A stretch of 64,000 nucleotides of DNA, taken from the NCBI GenBank assembly GCA_009911305.1, contig QXXC01000002.1, positions 177,119 through 241,118 on the forward strand. The letters are read 5' to 3'. The position numbers were made by a program, and so were the translations under genes. Positions 53,030 through 62,008 of this stretch are shown one piece after another (the first letter of the stretch is position 1; each line of letters starts with the position of its first letter). The notes beneath the pieces are model-generated. The model ran no database searches. It was not told where the DNA came from and saw only the letters and a list, made by a program, of their open reading frames with translations. The stretch comes from Clostridiaceae bacterium. GTDB taxonomy: Bacteria > Bacillota > Clostridia > Lachnospirales > Lachnospiraceae.

Positions 53030-53434
53030 ATGCCTGGATACCAGAAGTATAAAGAACAAAGTATCTATTCTATGAGCAATTTAGAATTGCTGCTTTTGCT
53101 TTATGACGAGGCAGTCAGCCGCCTCTCCAAAGCGGAGATAGCGTTGGCGGATAAGGACTATGTGATATTTGAGGATTGCCTGAGGCGTGTTACCAGGATT
53201 GTCCGTTATTTGATTGATATATTGGATATGAGCCAGCCTCTGGCACAGGATTTGTGGGATATCTATACGTATCTGATTTATGATTTGAGCCTGGTGAAGT
53301 CCGGCCGTGAGCGCCGTAAGGACGAGATTGGGCGTATCAGCCATATTCTCTCCGAGCTGCGGGATGCATTCGAGCAGGCGGGCCATAAGGTTTCGGGTTC
53401 CCACTATGTGCCGGGGAAGAGCGCTCAGGGATAG
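53030..53434 (+). CDS. fliS: Flagellin chaperone FliS
   Basis: A 134-residue all-alpha chaperone for flagellin export. It has the FliS start with YQKYKEQSIYSMSNLELLLL and LYDEAVSRLSKAEIA, and the later helix LWDIYTYLIYDLSLV. The ATG follows TAGGAGGAG. The next gene is 9 bases downstream. Confidence 0.88.
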   Translation: MPGYQKYKEQSIYSMSNLELLLLLYDEAVSRLSKAEIALADKDYVIFEDCLRRVTRIVRYLIDILDMSQPLAQDLWDIYTYLIYDLSLVKSGRERRKDEIGRISHILSELRDAFEQAGHKVSGSHYVPGKSAQG

Positions 53435-53442
53435 GGGGAGAT

Positions 53443-53850
53443 ATGAGGCTTGATCTGGAACAGATAATGATTCTTCTCCAGAGACGCTACCATTCCCTGC
53501 AGGAGATAGGGAAGCTGACATCTGAGATTCAGGAAGCTGTATCCAGGAGAGACGAGGTTTCGACCTCGCTTCTCCTGGATATGCGTGCGGAAGAGATAGA
53601 GAATACGGAGAGGTGCCAGCAGGAAATCTGGCTTATGGCAGAAAAGGGCCAGGAAGAGGCCGGTATGGTGCGTCAGTTGATGACGTCTGATCCCGCTGCC
53701 GCCCGTCCTCCAGGAAGCTTTGAGGAGCAGAAGATTTACGAAATCCGCCGTAAAAGCAGGACGCTCCTCAAGGAAATCCAGGAAAGGGATCGGATGCTAA
53801 ACCGCAGGGTGGGCGGCGATAAGTCTTTCTATGGAAAGACAGATAGATAA
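53443..53850 (+). CDS. Small coiled-coil protein, FliT/FlgN-like position
   Basis: A 135-residue protein of helical, charged sequence with no named family visible to me. It lies directly after fliS, where fliT or a flagellar chaperone often occurs. Helices rich in E, R and Q (LQEIGKLTSEIQEAVSRRDE, then KIYEIRRKSRTLLKEIQERD) fit a chaperone fold. A function as a filament or cap chaperone is an inference. The ATG follows AGGGGGAG. Confidence 0.65.
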   Translation: MRLDLEQIMILLQRRYHSLQEIGKLTSEIQEAVSRRDEVSTSLLLDMRAEEIENTERCQQEIWLMAEKGQEEAGMVRQLMTSDPAAARPPGSFEEQKIYEIRRKSRTLLKEIQERDRMLNRRVGGDKSFYGKTDR

Positions 53851-53919
53851 CCATATTTCAGATATGGAAGGGATGCGTGGCTGAGATATGGCTTATTAAA
53901 ATGAAAGGAGGAATCATTT

Positions 53920-55281
53920 ATGGCAATTAGTGGAATCGGCAGTTACAATTATCAGTATGCGAGTTCTCTTAACCAGATGCGCTGGCTTGAGTATTCAAAG
54001 AACAGCGCGAGCGCGGCTGAAGAGGCAAAGAAAAAGCTTGAATCCGGTTCGTCGAGTTCCAGTACGAGCAGTGTGAAGTCATCGTATTCGAGTACAGAGA
54101 GTTTTCTGAGAGATTATCAGTCAGAGCTTACAGCACTTGAGTCCGCGGCGTCAAAGCTGATCTATGGAAACAGTAAGAACGTTTTCACGGATTTCAAGGC
54201 AGCTTCGACGAACGAGGATGTGGCTACGGTAAAAGGCAACTGGCGTCTGAACGGAAATACGGATATCACGTTAAACGTGACGTCCTTAGCACAGGCGCAG
54301 AAGAACGAAAGCGCAGCCCACTATTCCCAGGAAAAGGTTGAAGCAGGCGCGGACATGGAGTTTAAGATTACCGGGGCTTCCGGTATGAGTGCGGAGATTT
54401 CGATCAGCAGCACAAACAAGGACGGCTCTGCAAGGACCTACAATGACATGTATCAGGATGCGGCAAAAGCGATCAATGCCAACTCGCATCTCGGCGTGAG
54501 AGCGACGGTATCCAATGTGGAGGGCAAGGTTTCTTTGGTTCTTACCGCAAAGGATACAGGGGAGTCCAAGGGCTTCACGGTTGAGGGCAAGACAGGCGCG
54601 GCGGCAGGCCTTGAGAATGCATCCGTGGCGGCGCAGGACGCTGTATACTCAGTGACAGAGAATGGCTATACCCAGGAGTACCGCTCATCTACGAATGATA
54701 TCACTCTGGATTACGGCAGGATCGACGCAAAACTCAAAGCAACCGGAGAGACGAATGTTTACACCGGTGTGGACGAGGATGAGGTTGTTGCCGCTGTAAA
54801 GGATCTGGTTAATAAGTATAATTCCGTTACCTCCATGCTTTCTGCCAACGCCGGCAGGGGTTCAGGCGCGGCGTCCCATCTGGCATCGTTCCAGCGCGGG
54901 ATGGCGGACAAAAAGACCCTCGCTGCAATCGGCATCAATTTTGACGAGTATGGCAAGATGCACGTTGATGAGGACAAATTAAAGGAATCGCTTGAAAACG
55001 ATTATAACTGGACCAGAGATATGATCGGCGGACAGTTTGGGATTGCCCAGAAGGCGGCTACCAGAGCGGACAGCGCGCTGTCAGACTCGGTACAGAGCAT
55101 CGTAGACAAGGATTTGTCCAATGGCCAGGGGTCAGGCTCCGATTCTGATTCCGTGACATCGGCTGTAACCAAAGGCATCGGTTCTTCAAGCTTCCAGTAT
55201 TTCTCTTCATTTGCAAGAGGCGGGGCGTTTAACCTGAGCAATTACTATGCAGTTGGCATGCTTCTTAATACATTGGCATAA
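53920..55281 (+). CDS. FliD-like protein (second filament-cap paralogue)
   Basis: A 453-residue protein with a FliD-like middle and C-terminal part. Clues are DITLNVTSLAQAQKNESA near residue 115 and KDLVNKYNSVTSML, then LAAIGINFDEYGKMHVDEDK near 320. The N-terminus differs from FliD: a Ser-rich stretch (about 46-64) lies in a helical region without the usual MASGID motif. The C-terminus is hydrophobic (YYAVGMLLNTLA). It may cap another filament or act as a modified cap subunit. The ATG follows AAAGGAGG. A perfect hairpin follows the gene. Confidence 0.72.
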   Translation: MAISGIGSYNYQYASSLNQMRWLEYSKNSASAAEEAKKKLESGSSSSSTSSVKSSYSSTESFLRDYQSELTALESAASKLIYGNSKNVFTDFKAASTNEDVATVKGNWRLNGNTDITLNVTSLAQAQKNESAAHYSQEKVEAGADMEFKITGASGMSAEISISSTNKDGSARTYNDMYQDAAKAINANSHLGVRATVSNVEGKVSLVLTAKDTGESKGFTVEGKTGAAAGLENASVAAQDAVYSVTENGYTQEYRSSTNDITLDYGRIDAKLKATGETNVYTGVDEDEVVAAVKDLVNKYNSVTSMLSANAGRGSGAASHLASFQRGMADKKTLAAIGINFDEYGKMHVDEDKLKESLENDYNWTRDMIGGQFGIAQKAATRADSALSDSVQSIVDKDLSNGQGSGSDSDSVTSAVTKGIGSSSFQYFSSFARGGAFNLSNYYAVGMLLNTLA

Positions 55282-55342
55282 CATTATATTCCTGCGGGCG
55301 GCCGGGCAGGCAGGCTTGTCCGTATAAGCGGATATTAGCTTG

Positions 55343-55384
55343 AAGGGATAGAGCTGTATACGATTGTGTACAGCTCTATCCCTT
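55343..55384 (+). terminator. Perfect hairpin after the FliD-like gene
   Basis: AAGGGATAGAGCTGTA and TACAGCTCTATCCCTT are fully complementary over 16 bases around a 10-base loop. No T-run follows, so termination may be Rho-dependent, inefficient, or the hairpin may act in RNA processing. Confidence 0.5.
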
Positions 55385-55437
55385 ATCCGGAAGGAGCAAG
55401 GATGATATAAGCGCTTGCGCTTGATGTGGGTGAGAAA

Positions 55438-56616
55438 ATGAATCAATTAATATTTGAAGGGCGCTTTCTGGTTAATATGGCCGGCTCGATTATCCGTCAG
55501 GATGCATTAAGCCCGATTCGCGGCGGATTAAATTGGGAGAAGATATACCGCAATGCAGATTACCACAGGCTGGCCAATATGGTGTATATCGGGCTTCTGG
55601 GCAAGAACGAGCATGTGCCCGCGCGATGGCGGGAGCGCTTTTTTGAGCGCTACCAGGAAAGCCTGTTGTTTGGTGAGATATGCAGCGACGCAGAAAAAGA
55701 GATACTGACTCTTTTAGAGATGAAGGAGATTTCCTGTATCATTCTGGCCTCTACGGCCGTCAGAGATTTGTATCAGGTACCGGAGATGGCGTCGAACAGT
55801 CCCCTTATCCTCTATATGGATATGGAGAGCTATATTTTTACAAAGGGCTATTTAGTGGATCTCGGATATGAGACGGATCGGGTTTATTCAGGCTGCGGAG
55901 AACGGCTGAAACGTGTGTCTGGCTTTACGATAGAGATTTACCACGATCTGCCATTTATCACCAGCTTATATAAGAAGACGATGCTTTATCTTCTGGAGCG
56001 GGCGACTCTTCAAAAATCGTATCAGTATATCAGAGGAATGTCAGCCTCCGATCGTTTTGTGTTCCGAATGGCGCAGGCAGTGTACCATTATGTGACAGAT
56101 GAACTGCTGATACGGGAGATTCTGGATTTATATCTCTACCACAGGGCGTGGGCCGAACAGTTAAATCAGGATTTCATAAAGCATATGCTGATTGAGCTTC
56201 AGATTGATCAACTGGCGGCAAAGCTCCTGTCCATTGGTTATATGTGGTTTGGGGATAAAGGAAGCAGGCAGATATTCGGTCCCCGGGATGACATGTCCGT
56301 ATATGATGTGCTGGAGAACAGGATACTCAGCCGCGGCGCGCTCAACAAGGAATCCGATACCCAGGCCCTTGAGCTGACCCGCCAGATACAGCGCGAGGAG
56401 GAGCGGGAGAGGCGTGCTGAAAAGCTGCAGCGCATAAAAATGGAATTTGAAAAGCGCGTGGAACGTTTCAAAAAGAAGATGAGCTGGATCTTTCCGGAGC
56501 TCTCCTATATGCGATCCATGTATCCATGGCTGGAGAAGGCCCCCATACTGCTTCCGGTAAGCTGGCTGATACGCGGAACAAGACTGATCAGCGGGATGAT
56601 AAAAATGAGGAAATAG
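55438..56616 (+). CDS. Nucleotidyltransferase-family protein near flagellar genes
   Basis: A 392-residue member of the nucleotidyltransferase family PF14907 type, judged by layout: a helical N-terminus, a central region with ILASTAVRDLYQVPEM and LILYMDMESYIF, then helical parts with a charged coiled coil (about 295-345) and a basic C-terminus. Such genes often sit in surface polysaccharide or glycosylation loci. Filament glycosylation is possible but not shown. The ATG at 55438 follows GGGTGAG; an in-frame GTG lies 12 bases earlier. Just upstream, AAGGAG precedes a two-codon frame ATG-ATA-TAA at 55402-55410. Confidence 0.6.
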   Translation: MNQLIFEGRFLVNMAGSIIRQDALSPIRGGLNWEKIYRNADYHRLANMVYIGLLGKNEHVPARWRERFFERYQESLLFGEICSDAEKEILTLLEMKEISCIILASTAVRDLYQVPEMASNSPLILYMDMESYIFTKGYLVDLGYETDRVYSGCGERLKRVSGFTIEIYHDLPFITSLYKKTMLYLLERATLQKSYQYIRGMSASDRFVFRMAQAVYHYVTDELLIREILDLYLYHRAWAEQLNQDFIKHMLIELQIDQLAAKLLSIGYMWFGDKGSRQIFGPRDDMSVYDVLENRILSRGALNKESDTQALELTRQIQREEERERRAEKLQRIKMEFEKRVERFKKKMSWIFPELSYMRSMYPWLEKAPILLPVSWLIRGTRLISGMIKMRK

Positions 56617-56651
56617 GCGCTGGGGGAGATGATTAAGCGCGCATGAACAGG

Positions 56652-56701
56652 AAAAAAGATATCAGGAAGCGGCATCATTGCGCATCCTGATATCTTTTTT
56701 T
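56652..56701. terminator. Bidirectional terminator between the nucleotidyltransferase and csrA
   Basis: AAAAAAGATATCAGGA pairs with TCCTGATATCTTTTTTT, and the ends give T-runs on both strands. It separates the plus-strand gene from the convergent minus-strand flgM-to-csrA operon. Confidence 0.88.
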
Positions 56702-56731
56702 ATCATCATATTATTAGCCATCGAAGAGAGG

Positions 56732-56998
56732 CTATTCGCTTTGGGCTGACATAGACGCATCCGTGTTCTGAGTATGTCTGGCCATGGCAGCCTGAAAGGA
56801 ACGGACAGAACTGCTTGCAGGAGAAATGGCGCTTTTATTCGCCAGCTCGGCCTGTGACAGCTCTTCCCGTATAATAGAAATCTGTTTAGGAGCATCGATC
56901 GCAATGCGGATTCCGTCTGAGGCACACTCAAGTATCGTAATTCTAATATCATTACCAATCAAAATACTCTCATTCTTTTTACGTCGTAGAACCAGCAT
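56732..56998 (-). CDS. csrA: Carbon storage regulator CsrA, with C-terminal tail
   Basis: An 88-residue RNA-binding protein. The core MLVLRRKKNESILIGNDIRI and IDAPKQISIIREEL is standard over about 57 residues. A Ser/Ala-rich tail of about 30 residues with a repeated ASxS-like composition follows. CsrA represses flagellin translation and is antagonised by FliW encoded upstream. I chose ATG 56998, preceded by GAGGTG, over an in-frame ATG 30 bases earlier. It overlaps fliW by 20 bases and is the last gene of its operon. Confidence 0.92.
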   Translation of the reverse strand: MLVLRRKKNESILIGNDIRITILECASDGIRIAIDAPKQISIIREELSQAELANKSAISPASSSVRSFQAAMARHTQNTDASMSAQSE

Positions 56999-57458
56999 CT
57001 GTGTCACCTCTGTTTTCAGAATCTGCATTTACAAAAGAACCGAGCCTGTGCTGAAAGCCATAATGAGAGCCTTCCAGTATCACCTGCATACCTGTGCGCG
57101 TGCCAGGGTTGATAACTAGGGGACATTTTAAATTGACCGTGTTGTCAAGGTAATCCTCTTTCATCACACAGATGACATAATAGGAAAGATCTCCGCTGTC
57201 CTGAGCTGACAGGATAGAAAGCTCCTCAGGCTTAAGACAGGGCTGGTAATCCGGATAAAAGGACATAGGGTTCATAGTTACAAAAGAGATATCCGGATTC
57301 TCTGTGGACTGCATCAGTATAACAGACTCATCCCCATCTTCAAGATAGAGTGGAAGGTAATAGCGCAGCTCGGGAAAACCAAACAGGCCGTCCGCAAAGA
57401 ATACCAGATCCTCCTTCTCATATTCTACTTCACCGTAATAATCAGTATGAATAGTCAT
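56979..57458 (-). CDS. fliW: Flagellar assembly factor FliW
   Basis: A 159-residue FliW, the flagellin-binding CsrA antagonist. Conserved parts include DLVFFADGLFGFPELRYYLP, DISFVTMNP and LNLKCPLVINPGTRTGMQVI-like sequence (here VNLKCPLVINPGTRTG). The ATG at 57458 follows TTAGGAGC; a longer in-frame start lies in the previous gene and lacks a site. The flanking genes yviE and csrA match the Bacillus order. Confidence 0.92.
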   Translation of the reverse strand: MTIHTDYYGEVEYEKEDLVFFADGLFGFPELRYYLPLYLEDGDESVILMQSTENPDISFVTMNPMSFYPDYQPCLKPEELSILSAQDSGDLSYYVICVMKEDYLDNTVNLKCPLVINPGTRTGMQVILEGSHYGFQHRLGSFVNADSENRGDTDAGSTT

Positions 57459-57469
57459 ATAAAACGCTC

Positions 57470-58096
57470 CTAAATCGAACAATTCAAGTTGCTGCCCAAT
57501 GGCTGGCCCCAATCGGGAGGTACATAGTTAAATCCGCCGATATACTCGAAATTAACCTGCGGGAGCTGTGTCACAATCGTCATAACCATAGCAGGCACAT
57601 ACGAAAGCTCGCCCTTTGCCACGCGCAATTCAAAAGCGCCTCTCTGAGCGGTGTATGCGGACTGGGACTGAGTGTCAAGCGGCATGGACACAGCGTCCAC
57701 ATCGGAAAAGGATACCTCTGTCCGGGCGGCTCCGGACGGTATCGGCAGTTCTGCCGCCTGCTCCGCTGCCGGGACAGACGAAATCCGGCGGCTGTATGCA
57801 GCCTGCTGGCGGACAGCCGCGCCCTGTGCGGAAGAATGTGAAGAAGCCTTCGGAAGATCCACTGGCTCCGGAACAACCGGAGACGTATGCTGCCTGGCGG
57901 AAAAGGTTCTGTTTACACGGCTCATAAAATTCATATCAACGGATGCGCCGCCTGTGGTCTGATGCTGGAACGCATTATGCCGGGCTATCACCTTTCGGCG
58001 CTCAACATCGACCATATTGGAAGGGATCAGCCGTGCATTCTGAGAAAAGCGAATGATCTCAATTGGAGTAGTAGTAGCTCTGATAAGCTGACCCAT
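57470..58096 (-). CDS. YviE-like DUF6470 flagellar-locus protein
   Basis: A 208-residue protein matching B. subtilis YviE in position and type (DUF6470). The N-terminus has LIRATTTPIEIIRFSQNARL, with the unusual start QLI. The C-terminus carries GELSYVPAMVMTIVTQLPQV then FEYIGGFNYVPPDWG. The middle third is low in structure (A, S, P, Q). The function is not known. The ATG follows AAGGAGG. It lies between flgL and fliW. Confidence 0.75.
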   Translation of the reverse strand: MGQLIRATTTPIEIIRFSQNARLIPSNMVDVERRKVIARHNAFQHQTTGGASVDMNFMSRVNRTFSARQHTSPVVPEPVDLPKASSHSSAQGAAVRQQAAYSRRISSVPAAEQAAELPIPSGAARTEVSFSDVDAVSMPLDTQSQSAYTAQRGAFELRVAKGELSYVPAMVMTIVTQLPQVNFEYIGGFNYVPPDWGQPLGSNLNCSI

Positions 58097-58132
58097 AGAA
58101 ACACCTCCTTAATTGTAATATAGTAGTACAAA

Positions 58133-59281
58133 CTATCGGATGAAATCAAAGAGCGAGGACTGCATCATCCTGGAGCCAAGCTGTAAGCAGGCGGAATAGG
58201 AATACTGCTCGGAGAACATATCCATGATCGCCTCATAGGGATCGGCGCCGAGTTTATCCTTGTACTGCGCTTCAAGGGACTGGTGCTGTTTTTTCAGCTT
58301 TGATTCCATATCCTCCAGAAGAGAATACTTGTTGCCCAGATCACTGTATACGATACCGATCCGTGTATGGGTATCGGACATTGTATCGATCAACGCGTTC
58401 ATGCCGTTGGAAAAAGTTCCGGCATCGCCGCCATTCATACGATCATCGCATCGTAAAATACCTTCCGCGAGGAGACCGATAGGGGATTCCTTAAGCTGAT
58501 CAAAAACCTTCTGCTTCATATCAGCCGGATTAGCGCCCTTCATACCGGCAACAACGGCATCAGAGCTTAATCCTGCAAGAACATTCATACCGCCTGTATA
58601 CGTGTCCATCAGAGTATTTCGGTCAGAGATAAGTCCATAACCTATATCAACACGGCCCTGCTCCTGCATTGCGTTAATAATTTTGTCAAGATCTCCGGCC
58701 GTACCCTCATTCATCTCCAGCTTATCACCATTCAGTGTCCAGGTAAGCTTCATCGTTTCAACTGTAGTAGTTCCCGGAAACGTATGGTTATAAGTTAATG
58801 TAACGGACTGATTCGTCTCAATCGATAACTCGAACGGAGTCGAAGTTACATCACAGCCGCCGAAAATATAGTAATCCCGGTACTGGGAATTCAGTTCATT
58901 CACCATGAACTGCGCTCTCTGGACAAAATCCTCCCGGACCGTCGCTACCGTATGCTCGCCGTTATTACTGTCAGAAGTAATATAGACGACTTTCTTCTGA
59001 GCCTCTGCTAACTGGTTTTGGATAGCATAGGCCCCGCCTTCCTGTTCCTCCAGACGTTTTTCCAGATCCGAGATCAGTTCCATCTTACTCTCAACATCCT
59101 GATACTGGTTATCGAGCTTTTTCCCCTGATAATAAGCTAAGGGGTTTTCGGCCGCGTTTTCATATGCCTTTCCGCTGGATACCCGGTTCATGGCCTTGTT
59201 CAGCCTGCCATGCACATCATTCACGCCGGTGGTATACTTTCTGTTCATCGCCGTATTAGTCACACGGTTTGTTACACGCAT
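58133..59281 (-). CDS. flgL: Flagellar hook-filament junction protein FlgL
   Basis: A 382-residue junction protein, similar to flagellin ends. The N-terminus has LNKAMNRVSSGKAYENAAEN followed by PLAYYQGKKLDNQYQ, and the C-terminus ends near QYSYSACLQLGSRMMQSSLF, typical FlgL. Its size is above the usual 300 because of a larger variable centre. The ATG follows GGAGG. It follows flgK by 23 bases. Confidence 0.92.
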   Translation of the reverse strand: MRVTNRVTNTAMNRKYTTGVNDVHGRLNKAMNRVSSGKAYENAAENPLAYYQGKKLDNQYQDVESKMELISDLEKRLEEQEGGAYAIQNQLAEAQKKVVYITSDSNNGEHTVATVREDFVQRAQFMVNELNSQYRDYYIFGGCDVTSTPFELSIETNQSVTLTYNHTFPGTTTVETMKLTWTLNGDKLEMNEGTAGDLDKIINAMQEQGRVDIGYGLISDRNTLMDTYTGGMNVLAGLSSDAVVAGMKGANPADMKQKVFDQLKESPIGLLAEGILRCDDRMNGGDAGTFSNGMNALIDTMSDTHTRIGIVYSDLGNKYSLLEDMESKLKKQHQSLEAQYKDKLGADPYEAIMDMFSEQYSYSACLQLGSRMMQSSLFDFIR

Positions 59282-59304
59282 ATTATCCTACCTCCATTCC
59301 TTCG

Positions 59305-61047
59305 TTATCTGCCTACAAGCCCGGTGTTGTTGATCAGCGTATTCAGAGCCTCATCCAATGCGGTCATAAGCCGGGAGGCTGCATTATAAGCAGATAAGTA
59401 GGTCATCATATTGGAAGCCTCCTCATCCAGGCTCACGCCGGACACAGAATCCCTCGAATCCTGAAGGCCGTTTAAAACCGTAACATTCGTCTTAAGCGCA
59501 GTCTGGTTGGCCAGGGAATCATTTGCCAAAACCGTGGAAACGTTCGTCATGTAATCAGAAAAGGTTTTATCGCCCAAATCCGGCAGGGCAACGCCAAGAT
59601 TAGCAAAAATACCCTGTATATCCCTGTTGCCGTCAAAACGTGTCTTCATCGCCTCAAGCATATTCAGGGCAGTGTCTGTAGCACCGGACGGTTTGGTGGA
59701 TGAAGTATTTCCGAAATGAACCGTGCCGCTGTACCAGTCCGTGTTGACTGTGATATTGGCGGCAGTGATGGCAGATCCATCTCTTGAGCTTAATAAATCA
59801 GCCTGCTGACCGCCATTGCCATCTTTATTTATTGTATTGATTACAGTTGCAAAGGTATTTGCGAGCATATTCAGTTTTTCAGTATAATATTGATAACATT
59901 CCACACTTTTATGAGCCGGGCCGTCTTTCGTCGCTGCCAGCATGTCAATACTGGACTGGATAGAGCCGCCTTCCAGATAATTGTGCGCATTCGTGGGATT
60001 CGCATTATCGCCGGATGATATGGTGACAGGCGTTTTGTTCGCAGCATTGTATGCAGCCCACCCGGTGAAGGTCATGGAGGCGCCTTCCGGATTCTCACGT
60101 GTGCCGTTTACCGTTGCTTCCGCATAATTCTTACCCTGACCGCCCTCCGTGCCGTTTACGAGGATAAGGCTGTTCGTGGCGCCTGTCTCATCTTTATAAG
60201 ACATCGTAATTCTCAGATCATCCGGCCATTCCTTTTTGCCAATCACTTTGCCGTTCTGATCGTATTCATACATCTTATCACGGATGGAACCGTCCGGCGC
60301 GGTATATGTTCCGCTGTGATCGTCATCCTTATAATACGTAACCTCAATCGGAATATAGCTGGATAACTCGTCGATCATCCGGTTCCTCTCGTCCAACAGC
60401 TCGAGGCTCGGCTGGCCGACGATCTGATTCCTCTTGATCTGAACGTTCAGATCACCGATATTGCGCAGGAGATCATTCACCTTCTCTACTGCGCCCTGCT
60501 CGCTGGTTCCCTCGCCCTTGAGCCGGTCAAATTCATCCTGCTTTGCCTCTGTAATCTTGTTGGCAGAATCATTCAGCAGGTTGGTCAAAGCCTGCATACG
60601 GGAGCGCAGCTCGCTCTCGAACACGGCATCGTTTATATTTGCTGAATCCTGTAGATTGCTCAGGACGGACTGGATATTGTCAAACGCCTTCTGAATACCT
60701 GAAATACTCGACTCATCCAATACCCTGGATAAGGAATCCAGCGCCGTCTGCACGCCGTCCGTATAGCTGGACTTCGTCATCTGCATGCGGTACTGGGCAT
60801 CCAGATACGGGTCGCGAATCTGGGAAACACAGTTCATCTGCGTGCCGAATCCCACGTTGAATGTGGGATTGCTCATATATTTGGAAACCGGGTTCGTATA
60901 ATTTAAACTGGAAGTCTCCAACTGCTGGCGCGTATAGCCAACCGTATTCATATTTGCCAGGTTCTGGCCGGTAATGTCCAGGCGCTTCTGGTTTGCCTGC
61001 AGGGCGGAAAGCGCGGTGGAAAAACCGGCGAAAGTAGCTCTTAACAT
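59305..61047 (-). CDS. flgK: Flagellar hook-associated protein FlgK
   Basis: A 580-residue junction protein. The N-terminus reads GFSTALSALQANQKRLDITG then QNLANMNTVGYTRQQLE. The C-terminus has SGVSLDEEASNMMTYLSAYN and ASRLMTALDEALNTLINNTG. The ATG at 61047 follows GGAGG; an in-frame TTG 15 bases upstream precedes it. It lies after flgN with a 63-base gap. Confidence 0.94.
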   Translation of the reverse strand: MLRATFAGFSTALSALQANQKRLDITGQNLANMNTVGYTRQQLETSSLNYTNPVSKYMSNPTFNVGFGTQMNCVSQIRDPYLDAQYRMQMTKSSYTDGVQTALDSLSRVLDESSISGIQKAFDNIQSVLSNLQDSANINDAVFESELRSRMQALTNLLNDSANKITEAKQDEFDRLKGEGTSEQGAVEKVNDLLRNIGDLNVQIKRNQIVGQPSLELLDERNRMIDELSSYIPIEVTYYKDDDHSGTYTAPDGSIRDKMYEYDQNGKVIGKKEWPDDLRITMSYKDETGATNSLILVNGTEGGQGKNYAEATVNGTRENPEGASMTFTGWAAYNAANKTPVTISSGDNANPTNAHNYLEGGSIQSSIDMLAATKDGPAHKSVECYQYYTEKLNMLANTFATVINTINKDGNGGQQADLLSSRDGSAITAANITVNTDWYSGTVHFGNTSSTKPSGATDTALNMLEAMKTRFDGNRDIQGIFANLGVALPDLGDKTFSDYMTNVSTVLANDSLANQTALKTNVTVLNGLQDSRDSVSGVSLDEEASNMMTYLSAYNAASRLMTALDEALNTLINNTGLVGR

Positions 61048-61110
61048 AGATATATCCTCCAAAATTCAGGTTACAGGTAACAGGTCAGCATCACGGCAGG
61101 AGCGTGCAGA

Positions 61111-61554
61111 TTAACCATAGGAATCATGCAGACGGGGCTGCGGAGCGCCTGCCAAAGCCTCCTCCAGCTCCTTTAGCCGCAGCCGGAGAATCCGATCTGC
61201 GGAGTCCTTGGAATCCGTGAGCCGCCTAAGCTGTGCATTCATCTTATCAAACAGAGGGGACAGAAGCTTCTTCTGCCCGCCGTCAGCTCTCTCGAGAATC
61301 TGACGGAATGTAAGCCCCTGCCATCCCAGCGCGCCGGCCTGCTTCATGCGGAGCTGCTCAAGGCCGCGCAGTTTCAGTATCAGAGCCTGCTCCTCCTTCA
61401 GGAGGCCGTCAATCTTCTGATGCTGCTTTGTGGAAGCGGCTTCCGCCTTGGCCTCCTCCAGTTCCGAGATGGAACCCATCAGGCCCAGAAGCTGCTCCAG
61501 TGTATCGGAAAAGCCGGAAACGGCTTCGTCTGTGCTGCTGTCAGTAAACGCCAT
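61111..61554 (-). CDS. flgN: FlgN-like flagellar export chaperone
   Basis: A helical protein of 147 residues with a leucine-rich, charged pattern (LKEEQALILKLRGLEQLRMK). FlgN proteins chaperone FlgK and FlgL, which are encoded directly after. The ATG at 61554 follows AAAAGGAG; the longer open frame from 61632 overlaps flgM and has no site. Assignment rests on position and fold, as sequence conservation in this family is low. Confidence 0.82.
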   Translation of the reverse strand: MAFTDSSTDEAVSGFSDTLEQLLGLMGSISELEEAKAEAASTKQHQKIDGLLKEEQALILKLRGLEQLRMKQAGALGWQGLTFRQILERADGGQKKLLSPLFDKMNAQLRRLTDSKDSADRILRLRLKELEEALAGAPQPRLHDSYG

Positions 61555-61567
61555 ATACACTCCTTTT

Positions 61568-61870
61568 CTAACGGTAGCAGAGCATGCGCTCTGCAATGTG
61601 TCTCGCGTCCGGGTGATAGCTTCCGGATGCAACGGCTGATTTCAGCCGCATCACTTCGCTCTGGCTGGCGCCTTCATCCAGCTTTTCACTCAGCGTCTTT
61701 GCCAGCGCGCGCGCAAAACCGGACTCGCTGCCTGCCGCCGGCCGGCGGATAGTCACTTTATCATAATTACCTGCCGTCTTTTCGGGCGCCGCACAAGGCT
61801 TGTCGGCCGCTGTAGTAAGGGTGCGGAAACCCGCATATTCTGAACCTCTTGTATAAAGCTTTACGTTCAT
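61568..61870 (-). CDS. flgM: Anti-sigma-28 factor FlgM
   Basis: A 100-residue FlgM. The conserved C-terminus reads MRLKSAVASGSYHPDARHIA, a sigma-28-binding segment. The N-terminal half is unstructured (AADKPCAAPEKTAG). It starts the minus-strand late operon and holds FliA inactive until export. The ATG follows AAAGGAGGGCGG. A sigma-28-like promoter precedes it, so it is probably autoregulated. Confidence 0.88.
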   Translation of the reverse strand: MNVKLYTRGSEYAGFRTLTTAADKPCAAPEKTAGNYDKVTIRRPAAGSESGFARALAKTLSEKLDEGASQSEVMRLKSAVASGSYHPDARHIAERMLCYR

Positions 61871-61916
61871 GCCGCCCTCCTTTCTTTCGACGGGTCAAAT
61901 ATATACTTTACCTACA

Positions 61917-61943
61917 TTATCGGCAGAAATTCTGGAAGAATAA
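61917..61943 (-). promoter_or_regulatory. Sigma-28-like promoter of the flgM operon
   Basis: On the minus strand TTAT, a 15-base spacer and GCCGATAA (61924-61917). The architecture matches the fliD promoter (TTAT-N15-GCCGATA). Transcription would start near 61911, about 40 bases before the ATG. Confidence 0.65.
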
Positions 61944-62008
61944 GTCTGGCGGTGAAATTAACGGTTTTTACAGCCTCCTTACCATGGCAAAAAAAACAGG
62001 GAAACTAC

